Notes under the pieces: model-generated | What the model was told of the DNA's origin: nothing | The model's input: only the letters and a program-made list of their open reading frames with translations | Databases searched by the model: none | Program-made: the position numbers and the translations under genes | Assembly (NCBI GenBank): GCA_934692905.1 | Contig: CAKUUM010000004.1 | Coordinates: 5,634 to 69,633, forward strand | Source of the DNA: an uncultured Bacteroidales bacterium | Lineage (GTDB): Bacteria; Bacteroidota; Bacteroidia; Bacteroidales; Paludibacteraceae | Reading direction: 5' to 3' | DNA length: 64,000 nt | In this document: in pieces, positions 50,357-59,571 of the stretch | Position numbering within the stretch: the first letter of the stretch is position 1 | How the letters are laid out: the number at the start of each line of letters is the position of its first letter

Positions 50357-52612
50357 ATGAAACAACATTCTACTACCTCGGTATGCCGCCACATTGCGGC
50401 ACGTTTACACCACATTCTATCCCGCCTACGCACGTGCGTAGGCACAACCTTTGCCATAGCAGGCACAGCATTGCTCTGGGGTTGTAGTAATCAACAGGCA
50501 CCCATGTCACTGCATTGGGAGATGGGCGCCAACGACATACGCCCGGGCGTGTGCGAGATGTACCTGACCATCACCAATACCTCAAGCAAGCCCTTGACGA
50601 ACGAGGGTTGGACGCTCTATTTCGATTATATGTCTGTTCACCCGCTCACGATGACGGCGGACGAACAGCCTTTGCGGGAGGGTACTATCGCAGGTGCACT
50701 TCTCGAGACAGAGATACAGGCGAGTTACCATTCTATCGTACCTACCGCAGCCTTCACTCCCTTGCAGCCCAACGAGAGCCGCACCTATTGTCTGCGCTAC
50801 CGCGGCAACGTGATACGCCAGACCTCTGTGCCCGAGGGATTTTTCTTGGTGCGGGACGACGAACAGCCCGTGTCTATCCCGTGTACGTATGAGCCTTTCA
50901 CACGCCGCGAACAGATGATGCGCGGCATAGAGACGTGGGAGAAAACGCCTTACGCCGACGGGGAGTACGTATTCAAGTACAATGAGGCAATTTGTAAATT
51001 TGAAAATGAACAAGGCGAACAAGAGATACTGCCCTTATTACCTCAACCTAAAAGCGTTGTATATCAGCAAGGTACATGCAATATAGCCCATGCGGAAGTG
51101 CAGGTGCGTACTGATGCGAATATGGTGCCAGAAGGCTACACGCTCCGCCTGACAGCCGACACCATATATATAGAGGCAGGTGACGATGCGGGCGTCTTCT
51201 ATGCCCGTCAGACCTTGGCGCAGTTGGGTGAACAGGCGCCTTGTGCCGTCATCACCGACTACCCCGACTTGCACCACCGTGGGGTGATGCTTGACATCGT
51301 GCGCAACTACTATCCCGCCGACTCTGTCAAACGCGTGATAGACGTGATGGCACAGCAGAAACTGAACGTCCTGCACCTGCACCTTTCGGACGATGAGGCA
51401 TGGCGATTGGAGATACCCGGGCTGCCCGAACTGACCAAAGTGGCATCCCGTCGGGGTTACACCACTACAGAGACGGAGTGCCTGCTGTCGATGTACTGCG
51501 GCGGGTGGGATTATACGGACGCACATTCCACAGCCAATGGGTACCTGACACGCACCCAATACATAGATTTGCTGCGCTATGCACAGGAGCGTTGCATACG
51601 TGTCATACCCGAGATAGACATGCCCGGACACATGCGTGCGTGCAAGAAAGCCATGCATGGACTGCTGACCGACAGCACATTGGAGGCGCGTCGTTACCTC
51701 TCGGCGCAGAACTACACCGACAACGTGATTGCCGTCTCCAATCCTTATGCCATTGAGTTCGTGGACCGCGTGATTACCGAGATAGTGCAGATGCACGAGG
51801 AAGCAGGCTGTCCGCTGACCGTCTTCAATATCGGCGGCGATGAGGTGCCGACGGGTGCCTTGACGCACGAGGAGCATCAGGCATTTATTGACCAAGTGCT
51901 GGCTATATTGGAGCGGCACCATCTGCAGCCCGCAGGCTGGGAGGAGATAGGGCATTTCTGTCCGCCTGAGACACGTGCTATATGCTATTCGTGGCACAAC
52001 GGCGAGGCGAAGCCACTGGAACTGGCAGAAGCAGGCTACCCTGTGGTACTGGCAGCGGCAAACCACCTGTACTTTGACCTTGCCTATTGCAACCACCACG
52101 AGGAGAAAGGGCTTAACTGGGGCGGATACACCGACGAGTACCGCGCTTTCGACTGGCAACCCTTGCAGCACCCGAATGTGATAGGTATGAGCGCACAACT
52201 ATGGGCGGAGGTGATACGCTCGTTTGCCCAAGCGGAGTGGCAGTTGTATCCCAAGATATTCGGTCTCTCGGAGCGCGCATGGAATACCCGTAGCCACTTG
52301 AATATCAGCCAATACAACACCCTTGTATATGAGACTCTCATCCCACGCCTGCACAATGCGGGGCACAACTTCCACATACAGCAACCGGGCATTCATGCCG
52401 AGCAGAAGCAAGACGGCACCTTGCAGATAACCATGAACAAGGTGATGCAGGGCGGCGAGATATACTACCAAGTGGATAACGGCGAGTGGCAATGCTATAC
52501 GGAACCATTCCGCTTGCCGGGAAAGGCGGCTACCGTAAAAGCATATATTGACTACCTCGACCGCACCAGTAATACTACCTGGCTGTGGTTGGATAGTCAA
52601 TATACGGATTAG
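50357..52612 (+). CDS. GH20 beta-N-acetylhexosaminidase, lipoprotein
   Basis: The lipobox TALLWGC (Cys43) follows an unusually long, His/Arg-rich leader; other in-frame starts are not obvious. The N-terminal CHB-like domain (about 45-215) resembles the chitobiase N-domain. The GH20b domain leads to the catalytic barrel: DIVRNYYPADSVKRVIDVMA, LHLHLSDDEAWRLEIPG, VIPEIDMPGHMRAC, and NIGGDEVPTG with the catalytic pair D495-E496. The C-terminus (680-751) is a chitobiase-like beta domain. It cleaves terminal GlcNAc (or GalNAc), which complements NamZ and the amidase in taking apart peptidoglycan. Confidence 0.94.
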   Translation: MKQHSTTSVCRHIAARLHHILSRLRTCVGTTFAIAGTALLWGCSNQQAPMSLHWEMGANDIRPGVCEMYLTITNTSSKPLTNEGWTLYFDYMSVHPLTMTADEQPLREGTIAGALLETEIQASYHSIVPTAAFTPLQPNESRTYCLRYRGNVIRQTSVPEGFFLVRDDEQPVSIPCTYEPFTRREQMMRGIETWEKTPYADGEYVFKYNEAICKFENEQGEQEILPLLPQPKSVVYQQGTCNIAHAEVQVRTDANMVPEGYTLRLTADTIYIEAGDDAGVFYARQTLAQLGEQAPCAVITDYPDLHHRGVMLDIVRNYYPADSVKRVIDVMAQQKLNVLHLHLSDDEAWRLEIPGLPELTKVASRRGYTTTETECLLSMYCGGWDYTDAHSTANGYLTRTQYIDLLRYAQERCIRVIPEIDMPGHMRACKKAMHGLLTDSTLEARRYLSAQNYTDNVIAVSNPYAIEFVDRVITEIVQMHEEAGCPLTVFNIGGDEVPTGALTHEEHQAFIDQVLAILERHHLQPAGWEEIGHFCPPETRAICYSWHNGEAKPLELAEAGYPVVLAAANHLYFDLAYCNHHEEKGLNWGGYTDEYRAFDWQPLQHPNVIGMSAQLWAEVIRSFAQAEWQLYPKIFGLSERAWNTRSHLNISQYNTLVYETLIPRLHNAGHNFHIQQPGIHAEQKQDGTLQITMNKVMQGGEIYYQVDNGEWQCYTEPFRLPGKAATVKAYIDYLDRTSNTTWLWLDSQYTD

Positions 52613-52627
52613 ACAAATTGCCTGTGC

Positions 52628-53854
52628 TTACTTAGCAGGTTCGGCAGAGGGTTCCTGCAACTGGTTGTATGTCTCCAATGCTTTGCGGAGCACCTTGACA
52701 GCCTTTGCCAGTTCCTCACGGTTGAGGATATACGCCATACGGACTTGCTGGCGTCCGTCTTCGGAATCATAGTAGAAACCGCTACCCGGAGCCATCATAA
52801 TGGTCTGCCCTTCATATTGGAAGTCGGTGAGACACCACTTGCAGAACTTGTCGGTGTCGTCCACAGGCAAATGCACCATCACATAGAAGGCACCCATAGG
52901 GGTAGGGGCAAAGACACCCGAGATTTGGTTAAGTTGGTCAATCAGGAAGTTACGGCGTGACAGATACTCGTCGTACACCTGCTCCATATACTCGTGCGGA
53001 GTAGAGAGCGAAGCCTCGGCAATTACCTGTCCCAGAGAAGGGGGCGAGAGGCGCGCCTGACAGAACTTGAGGACTGCGTTGTGCACTTCTTTGTTCTTGG
53101 TAATCAAGGCACCGATACGGATACCACACTCGGAGTACCGCTTGCTGACAGAGTCAATAAGCACCACATTTTCCTCGATTCCATCGAGGTGGAAAGCCGA
53201 TATATAAGGTCGCTTGGTGTAGATAAACTCACGATACACCTCGTCGGAAAGCAGATAGAGATTATACTTCTTGACAAGGTCACGGAGTTGGCACATCTCC
53301 TGACGGGTGTAGAGATACCCTGTAGGATTGTTGGGGTTGCATATAAGGATAGCCCGCGTACGGTGGGTGATTTGCTTCTCAAACTCTTCTACAGAGGGCA
53401 GTTTGAATCCGTCTTCGATACGTGTCTTGACCGGCTTCACTATGGCACCGCACGAGATAGCAAACGCCATATAGTTGGCATAACTGGGGTCGGTAACAAT
53501 GATTTCATCGCCTGGGTTGAGGCATGCCATATAGGCAAACATGATAGCCTCGGAGCCACCTGCCGTGATGATGATTTCATCGGGTGAAAGGTCAATGCCG
53601 TAATCAGCATAGTAGCCTACCATCTTGGTGCGCAAGGACTGGTCGCCCTGCGACGGCGAATAGGAAAGAATGTCCTGATGGTAGTTGTGTATAGCCTCCA
53701 AAGCGCACTCGGGAGTGTGAATATCCGGTTGCCCGATATTCAAGTGGTAGATTTTGGTACCATTGCGCTTAGCCATGTCGGCGTACTTCGCCAACTTACG
53801 AATCGGTGACATCGGCATCTTCTGTGCACGAGTCGATACAGTGAGATTCTTCAT
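52628..53854 (-). CDS. Pyridoxal-phosphate aminotransferase, class I (AspC-like)
   Basis: Fold type I motifs are present: LNIGQPDIHTP near 38-48, AGGSEAIMFA (98-107), NPNNPTGYLY (173-182), SDEVYREF (203-210) and the cofactor Lys K238 in SVSKRYSECGIR. At 408 residues it is close to Bacteroidota aspartate/aromatic aminotransferases; the exact amino-acid substrate cannot be read. It is convergent with the GH20 gene (15 nt apart), and its promoter overlaps the end of ribD. Confidence 0.93.
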   Translation of the reverse strand: MKNLTVSTRAQKMPMSPIRKLAKYADMAKRNGTKIYHLNIGQPDIHTPECALEAIHNYHQDILSYSPSQGDQSLRTKMVGYYADYGIDLSPDEIIITAGGSEAIMFAYMACLNPGDEIIVTDPSYANYMAFAISCGAIVKPVKTRIEDGFKLPSVEEFEKQITHRTRAILICNPNNPTGYLYTRQEMCQLRDLVKKYNLYLLSDEVYREFIYTKRPYISAFHLDGIEENVVLIDSVSKRYSECGIRIGALITKNKEVHNAVLKFCQARLSPPSLGQVIAEASLSTPHEYMEQVYDEYLSRRNFLIDQLNQISGVFAPTPMGAFYVMVHLPVDDTDKFCKWCLTDFQYEGQTIMMAPGSGFYYDSEDGRQQVRMAYILNREELAKAVKVLRKALETYNQLQEPSAEPAK

Positions 53855-53917
53855 GAGGTTGTGGTATAAGAGGTTAATAACTATTTCGCATAGGCAATAG
53901 GGATTGCTTCAGCGTGG

Positions 53918-53949
53918 CAAAAGTACTAAAAAGATTGCACTTATGCAAA
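53918..53949 (-). promoter_or_regulatory. Promoter of the aminotransferase gene, overlapping the ribD stop
   Basis: On the minus strand, TTTG, 20 nt, TACTTTTG. The -33 box lies inside the last codons of ribD. Confidence 0.7.
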
Positions 53950-54966
53950 CTTTTCGACACAAATAATGTGATTATCTATCATTTTTGGCACAGAGTGAAT
54001 GTTCATATCCGGTGCTTTGACGCCGTTGAAATCGGGCGTATCTGCCAATTTGCGGTTGCTTATCTCTATGTGCACTTCGTCATAAATGCCTGTGCTGATG
54101 ATATAGCGGAGCAGGGTGGCTCCGCCTTCCACCAACACGGAATGTATATTACGCGAGGCAAGGTCGCTGAGAATATACTGCCAGTCGGTGCAATCACTAT
54201 AAACGATTGTCTCGGCATCGGGTGAGAACAATTTGGCATCGGGTGGCAGCAGGTGGTGCCTATCCAGCACGATACGTATCGGATTGCGCCCATTCCATCG
54301 GGTTGTACGCAGGCCAGGATTATCAAGAAGGGCGGTGCGCGTACCGACCATGATAGCCATATTCTCGGCACGCTGTTGGTGAACGAGTTGCTTGGTAAGC
54401 GGTGTGGATATGACTACGGGAGTGCCGCTTGTGCGCACGCGGTCGAGATAACCATCTGCAGTTTCCGCCCATTTCAACGTGATGTAAGGGCGATGCTTCT
54501 CTTGCAGACACATGAAACGCTTGTTGAGTTCGCGGCACTCTGCGGCAAGTACACCGACCGTGACCTCGATGCCCGCATCACGGAGTATCTGAATACCGCG
54601 TCCTGCCACCTTGGGGTTGGGGTCCGTACAGCCTACCACCACGCGTTTGACGCCTTTTTCCACTATCAAGTTGGCGCAAGGGGGAGTCTTGCCATAGTGG
54701 CTGCAGGGCTCAAGACTGACGTAGAGCGTGCAGTCGTGCATTGTCCAATCAGCATTATGCCTGCGGCTCTCCGCGTCGAGGAAACAATTGACTTCGGCAT
54801 GAGGTCCGCCATACTGACGGTGCCAGCCTTCGCCCACTATGAACTCGTTGTCGCCTTGCCGGCATACAAGGACGGCACCCACCATGGGATTGGGTGCTAC
54901 ATAATACTCACCGAGCCGCGCGAGTTGCAGGCAGCGGTGCATGTATTTGCTATCGTTGGTTTCCAT
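53941..54966 (-). CDS. ribD: Bifunctional riboflavin biosynthesis deaminase/reductase
   Basis: The N-terminal deaminase zinc site is complete: H56-A-E58, P87-C88 and C97 in EPCSHYGKTPPC. The C-terminal reductase domain (about 145-341) has RPYITLKWAETADGYLDR, VGTRTALLDNPGLRTR-like sequence, and VLVEGGATLLR. It carries out the second and third steps of riboflavin synthesis. It is divergent from prmC with 29 nt between start codons. Confidence 0.95.
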   Translation of the reverse strand: METNDSKYMHRCLQLARLGEYYVAPNPMVGAVLVCRQGDNEFIVGEGWHRQYGGPHAEVNCFLDAESRRHNADWTMHDCTLYVSLEPCSHYGKTPPCANLIVEKGVKRVVVGCTDPNPKVAGRGIQILRDAGIEVTVGVLAAECRELNKRFMCLQEKHRPYITLKWAETADGYLDRVRTSGTPVVISTPLTKQLVHQQRAENMAIMVGTRTALLDNPGLRTTRWNGRNPIRIVLDRHHLLPPDAKLFSPDAETIVYSDCTDWQYILSDLASRNIHSVLVEGGATLLRYIISTGIYDEVHIEISNRKLADTPDFNGVKAPDMNIHSVPKMIDNHIICVEKFA

Positions 54967-54995
54967 ACATCGAAAAAAAACAGTATCTTTGCAAC

Positions 54996-55835
54996 ATGAT
55001 TCCTCTGATTACATATATCGAAGCAGCCCTACGGGGCTGCTATGACGAGCATGAACTGCGCGACTTGGCATGGTGGGTAGCGGAAGAGGCTACGGGACAG
55101 AGCCGCACGGAACTGCTTACACGTTGCAAAGATACTGAAAATATACCGGATTTGGAAATCATATTGCACAAACTGCGTCAGCATGAGCCTGTGCAGTATG
55201 TGTTCGGGCATACCGAGTGGATGGGTTTAGACCTCAAAGTAACCCCTGCGACACTCATTCCACGCCCCGAGACAGCAGAGTTGGCGGAGTGGGTATTGGA
55301 GATGTTTCCTATGCAAAAAAGCATGATTTCATCGGGTTCTCCCGTGTTGAAAGTAGCGGATATAGGTACGGGTAGCGGATGTATCGCGATAGCCTTGAAA
55401 CGGCATCGCCCCGAGTGGCATGTGGCAGGGATAGATGTGAGTAAGGATGCACTGGCGGTGGCACAAGAGAATGGTGTGCGTAACCACGCGGCAGTGGAAT
55501 GGCAACAAAAGGACATACTGACCGATGAAATCGGGGATTTTGACATTATTGTGAGCAATCCCCCATATATCTGTGAGCATGAACGCAGGTCGATGGACAG
55601 GCGGGTATTGGACTATGAGCCTGCAAGTGCTCTGTTCGTGCCCGACAATGACCCGCTACGGTTCTATCGAAAGATAGCCGAGATACGGAAAGGACGGCAC
55701 CTTTTCTTCGAAATAAACGAGGTATACGGCGATGAAATGTGCGATTTGCTGTCGGGATTAGGATATAATGATGTGCAACTAAGACAGGATATATATGGAA
55801 AAGCGCGAATGGTCTATGGCAGAATTGCAGAGTAA
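54996..55835 (+). CDS. prmC: Release-factor glutamine methyltransferase
   Basis: I choose the ATG at 54996 (MIPLITYIEAALRG); the TATCTTTG -7-like box ends 4 nt before it, so the mRNA may be leaderless. The start further upstream runs antisense through ribD and is unlikely. The AdoMet site is VADIGTGSGCIAIAL; the substrate motif NPPY is at 188-191. An N-terminal five-helix domain (1-75) includes RTELL and the PVQYVFGHTEW block typical of PrmC/HemK. It methylates the GGQ glutamine of RF1/RF2. The end overlaps recX by about 40 nt. Confidence 0.95.
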   Translation: MIPLITYIEAALRGCYDEHELRDLAWWVAEEATGQSRTELLTRCKDTENIPDLEIILHKLRQHEPVQYVFGHTEWMGLDLKVTPATLIPRPETAELAEWVLEMFPMQKSMISSGSPVLKVADIGTGSGCIAIALKRHRPEWHVAGIDVSKDALAVAQENGVRNHAAVEWQQKDILTDEIGDFDIIVSNPPYICEHERRSMDRRVLDYEPASALFVPDNDPLRFYRKIAEIRKGRHLFFEINEVYGDEMCDLLSGLGYNDVQLRQDIYGKARMVYGRIAE

Positions 55836-56244
55836 GGCCGAGGCATATTGTGCTCAGGCAGAACACTGCACATCGGAAATCATGGAGAAGATGCGCGTAT
55901 GGGGCGCGACAAGAGTACAGGCAGAGCAGGTGACAGAGCGTCTGATTGAGGGAAAATACATCGATGAGGCGCGCTATTGCAGGGCATTTGTTCACGACAA
56001 ACTGCTGTACCAAGGTTGGGGACGCGTGAAGATGCGGGCGGCACTGCAAGCCAAGCGTCTGCCGAGTGCGTGCATAGCCGCAGCATTGGAAGACATCGAT
56101 GAAACCGAGTATTTTCGTGTATTGGAGAAAGTGATACAGAAGAAAAAAGGCAGTCCCGAGCAAGTGATGCGCTTCTGCATGCAACGAGGGTTTGCGCTGA
56201 GTGAGATAAAGCATCTGATAAAAGGGCAGACAGGGGAGGAATAA
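55795..56244 (+). CDS. recX: RecX-family regulator of RecA
   Basis: The 149-residue protein consists of three-helix RecX repeats: KAEAYCAQAEHCTSEIMEKM, LIEGKYIDEARYCRAFVHDK, YQGWGRVKMRAALQAKRLP and a last repeat QVMRFCMQRGFALSEIKHLI. The spacing of hydrophobic residues and the D-E-x-R-Y-x-x-A-F-V motif match RecX. It overlaps prmC by about 40 nt and shares its transcript. Confidence 0.93.
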   Translation: MEKREWSMAELQSKAEAYCAQAEHCTSEIMEKMRVWGATRVQAEQVTERLIEGKYIDEARYCRAFVHDKLLYQGWGRVKMRAALQAKRLPSACIAAALEDIDETEYFRVLEKVIQKKKGSPEQVMRFCMQRGFALSEIKHLIKGQTGEE

Positions 56245-56504
56245 GTACGACATCCTCACGGTATCCTTACGACAAGGTCGGCGGAATCACATACTAATCA
56301 CATACTAACCACATACTAATCTCATACACTTAACCCGATGACATCAAGACCTCCTCTGACTCCCCCTTCAAGGGGGGAGGAGTTAAAATGAGTTTTTAAT
56401 GATGTAGAAGTACCTTCCGCCCGCAGGGCGAATAACGACGCGAGCCGCATCGTCCCCAAAAGTCTTATTCGCAAACACGTTAACTTTCTAAAACACACAT
56501 GAAA
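56245..56504. other. Gap between recX and the M16 peptidase gene
   Basis: There is no gene. Besides the repeat element at 56286-56342, a CCCCCTTCAAGGGGGG palindromic spacer lies near 56363-56382, and ACGACGCGAGCCGCATCG-type spacer sequence near 56432-56452. Confidence 0.6.
56286..56342 (-). repeat. Tandem 12-bp repeat element (copy 2, inverted)
   Basis: Read on the minus strand: ATCGGGTTAAG, a short spacer, then TTAGTATGTG units (three clear copies). It is the inverted counterpart of 48363-48430, about 7.9 kb away. The order of parts is the same in both copies. Confidence 0.85.
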
Positions 56505-56537
56505 AAGGGGCTGCCTAAACGTGTCAGGCAGCCCCTT
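56505..56537 (-). terminator. Rho-independent terminator after the M16 peptidase gene
   Basis: AAGGGGCTGCCT pairs perfectly with AGGCAGCCCCTT around a 9-nt loop; on the minus strand TTTTTC follows. It is 50 nt beyond the stop at 56588. Confidence 0.9.
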
Positions 56538-56587
56538 GGGGTATATACCAATGTATATTGGCAGGTTATTTGTGTGTATCCGTGGCT

Positions 56588-59395
56588 TTATTCGGGCAGC
56601 ATGACTACCTCGAACATATTGCCTGCGCTGACGAGTTTGCGCAGCATTGCCTGTACGGACTCTGCCGACAGGGCACGTACTGCCTCGGGGTACCCAGTCA
56701 GGTAGTTCTCACCATAGGTGTAGTAACTATACAGAATGGTGTTGAGCCAATAGCCGTTCTTCTCGAGGTTCTCGTCGTAGTCCTTGAGCATGGACTCCTT
56801 CTCCTTGCCGAGGTCGGTTGCCAACGGACCGTTGTCGATGATGGTCTGCACCTCTTCGTGGATGATACCCATCAGTTTCTCCTGCTTCTCGGGGTCGGTG
56901 TCGAACTGCATAAGCAACTCGGTCTCAGCCACAGGATTGCGGTACATACGACCTGCCACACCTACACCATACGAACCACCCTCGCGCTCACGGATAGTCT
57001 CCAAGTAGCGGGTGCTGAGGATACGGCCTATCATGCGCACGTTGAGCATATTCTCCATGGTATAAGGAATATCATAGGAGGTGTACTGGATGAAGTTGGA
57101 CGCCGTATGGGTGTGCATCTCGCGGGTGAAGTAGTTCTTCTGGATACCAGGGGTGACACGCACGTTGTTGTCCACAAACGAGTCTTTCTTCTTGGTGGTC
57201 TTCATGCCGCCAATCCATGTGCATACCATCTTTTGGAAAGCAGGGTCGGCGGGGTCGATGTTGCCCGTGAAGAAGAACGTGAAGTCGGCAGGGTTGGCAA
57301 AGCGCTGCTTGTAGAACGCAATCGCCTTGTCCATGTCCACAGCCGCGAGCATCTTCTCGTCCTGAAGGATAGTACGCGGCGAGTTGTTGGTAGCCATCAT
57401 CTGGATAGAATCACTCCATGCGTATTTGGGGTTCGCCTCTTTGTTCTTGAGTTGGGTAGCCATGATGCCTTTGAGTGCCTCGAATGCCTTCTCGTCGCGG
57501 CGGGGAGCCGTGAAGTAGAGGTAGTTGAGTTGGAGCATGGTCTCGAGGTCCTTGATGTTGGAACTGCCGCTCATAGCGTCGGTGGTACCCGAGATAGACG
57601 GACTGACGCTCACATACTTGCCTGTAAGGGCTTTCTGCAACTCGGTCAGGCTGAAGTCGCCGATACCGCAGAACTCAATGATTTCCGTTGCAAACTGTGC
57701 GGATGGCAGGTCGTTGACATCTGCCACGGTGGAGGTACCACCAAACGAGCGAGCCGACATCAGTATCTCGTCCTGCTTGAAGGTGGTCGGTTTGAGGATG
57801 ACGCGCACACCATTGGAGAGTGTCCACTCGGTGGTGCCAAGTGCCTCGTTGTAAGCCGTCCTCTTGATTTTGCCTGCTTTGGGTGCCTTCTCCACCAAGG
57901 TGGTGCGGATAGCCTCCTCTACAGGCTCAGCGATTTTCCACTCCTTCGACTCAGCCAGAAGGTCGCGTATCTGCTGTTCGGTAGGCAGGTTCACGCTCTC
58001 TTTCTCGGGTGCGGTGATGGCAATAATCAGGTTCTCGTCGGTAATGAAGGACTTTGCCATCTGGTTGAGCATATCGAGGGTAATCATCTGGCGCAGCATA
58101 GGCAGGGTCTTGTTCTCCCATTCGATGCCAGGGATGACTTCATCGTCCAAGAAGTTACGGATATATTCGCGGGTGTAGGTGATGTTGCGTACCGAGTTGC
58201 GCTCGTTGTACTGCTTCTCGTAGGACGACTCCATCTCGGTCCACACACGGTCGAGTTCCGACTGGGTGAAGCCGTAGCGGTGCATCTTCTCCATCTGGGT
58301 GAGCAGATCTTTGTATGCCTGCGTCTCCTGACCATCCTTAGCCACATAGATAGCCACAAAAGCATCTTTCTCCTTCACCAACTCGGTGTAGTAGGAGCCT
58401 GCGCCTACAAACGACGCGTTGGGGTCAACAGCCAAGTCCTGCAGGCGGTTGTTGAGCATACCGCAGATGAGGTTTTGCGCCATCGAGAGCGTATAATCCA
58501 CATCGGTACCGCGCAGTGCCTCAGGCAGTTTGGCTTTCTTGTAGTCCAACTCGATGCGGGTGTATTGCCCCTCTTTGTCGGTAACGATAGCCACGATAGG
58601 CTCCTTGTTGTCGTCCACCGAGTAGAGCGGACGCTCACCACGGTTCTCACGGGCAGGCACGTCAGCCCACAGGGCTTTAATCTTCGCCTCGATAGCGTCC
58701 ACGTCAATATCACCTACCACGACAATGGCCTGGTTGTCAGGACCATACCACTTGTGGTAGTAGGAGCGGAGTGCATCGTAAGCAAAGTTGTTGATGACAG
58801 CGGTGTCACCAATCACATCGCGCTTTGCATACTGGCTGTTGGGGAACTTGAGCGGGTTGATAGCCTTCCACATACGGCGGTTGGCATCGGCACCCGTGCG
58901 CCACTCCTCGCGTATCACACCACGCTCTGCGTCAATCTCTTCGGGCAGAAGCGACAGACCGCAAGCCCAGTCGTGCATCACAAGCAAGGCGGAGTCGATA
59001 ATCCCCTCGCGGTAGGTAGGCACGTCGGAGAGACGATAGACGGTCTCGTCCAACGAAGTGTAAGCGTTGATGTTGCCACCGAAGTTCACGCCGATAGACT
59101 CGAAGTACTCGATGATGCCCTTGCCGGGGAAGTGTTCGGTGCCGTTGAAAGCCATGTGCTCGAGGAAGTGTGCCAGACCGTTCTGGTTGTCCTCCTCGAG
59201 GATAGCACCCACTGCCTGTGCGATATGGAACTCCGCACGCTGTTTGGGGTACTCGTTGTGGCGGATGTAGTAGGTCAGCCCGTTGTCAAGGTGCCCTACA
59301 CGTACAGCCGAGTCAATAGGCAGCGGCTGCGGTTGTTGCGCTGTGGCGGTCAAGCCCAACGCCAGCACTAATGTGCTAAGAATGAGTTTCTTCAT
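56588..59395 (-). CDS. M16 family zinc metallopeptidase (pitrilysin type), secreted
   Basis: Signal peptide 1-19. The inverted zinc motif HFLEH (76-80) with downstream EEIDAERGVIREEW supplies the third ligand. The 935-residue chain holds four homologous domains (two active/inactive pairs); the third begins near LGTTEWTLSNGVRVILKPTT. It degrades peptides in the periplasm. Most Bacteroidota carry such a single-chain M16 peptidase. A long ORF on the opposite strand over the same span is a codon-bias shadow. Confidence 0.95.
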   Translation of the reverse strand: MKKLILSTLVLALGLTATAQQPQPLPIDSAVRVGHLDNGLTYYIRHNEYPKQRAEFHIAQAVGAILEEDNQNGLAHFLEHMAFNGTEHFPGKGIIEYFESIGVNFGGNINAYTSLDETVYRLSDVPTYREGIIDSALLVMHDWACGLSLLPEEIDAERGVIREEWRTGADANRRMWKAINPLKFPNSQYAKRDVIGDTAVINNFAYDALRSYYHKWYGPDNQAIVVVGDIDVDAIEAKIKALWADVPARENRGERPLYSVDDNKEPIVAIVTDKEGQYTRIELDYKKAKLPEALRGTDVDYTLSMAQNLICGMLNNRLQDLAVDPNASFVGAGSYYTELVKEKDAFVAIYVAKDGQETQAYKDLLTQMEKMHRYGFTQSELDRVWTEMESSYEKQYNERNSVRNITYTREYIRNFLDDEVIPGIEWENKTLPMLRQMITLDMLNQMAKSFITDENLIIAITAPEKESVNLPTEQQIRDLLAESKEWKIAEPVEEAIRTTLVEKAPKAGKIKRTAYNEALGTTEWTLSNGVRVILKPTTFKQDEILMSARSFGGTSTVADVNDLPSAQFATEIIEFCGIGDFSLTELQKALTGKYVSVSPSISGTTDAMSGSSNIKDLETMLQLNYLYFTAPRRDEKAFEALKGIMATQLKNKEANPKYAWSDSIQMMATNNSPRTILQDEKMLAAVDMDKAIAFYKQRFANPADFTFFFTGNIDPADPAFQKMVCTWIGGMKTTKKKDSFVDNNVRVTPGIQKNYFTREMHTHTASNFIQYTSYDIPYTMENMLNVRMIGRILSTRYLETIREREGGSYGVGVAGRMYRNPVAETELLMQFDTDPEKQEKLMGIIHEEVQTIIDNGPLATDLGKEKESMLKDYDENLEKNGYWLNTILYSYYTYGENYLTGYPEAVRALSAESVQAMLRKLVSAGNMFEVVMLPE

Positions 59396-59571
59396 AAAAT
59401 ATTTGTTTGTTAATTGCTATCCCTTGTTCCTTATTATTGTCCTGCGTCCTATGCTCTTTCTTATTCGTCCTTATTCCTTACTCCTTATTCTTTACTCCCC
59501 CAAAACACAGGTCTCTATATATTAGACGCAAAAAAAGGCACAAAACTACACTTTTCGAGCAGAAAAATGCA

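Noticed and set aside
56558..59371. A 937-codon ORF on the plus strand
   Set aside because: It lies antisense to the M16 peptidase gene over nearly its full length; the minus frame has HFLEH and a signal peptide, the plus frame has no family character. It is a codon-bias shadow.
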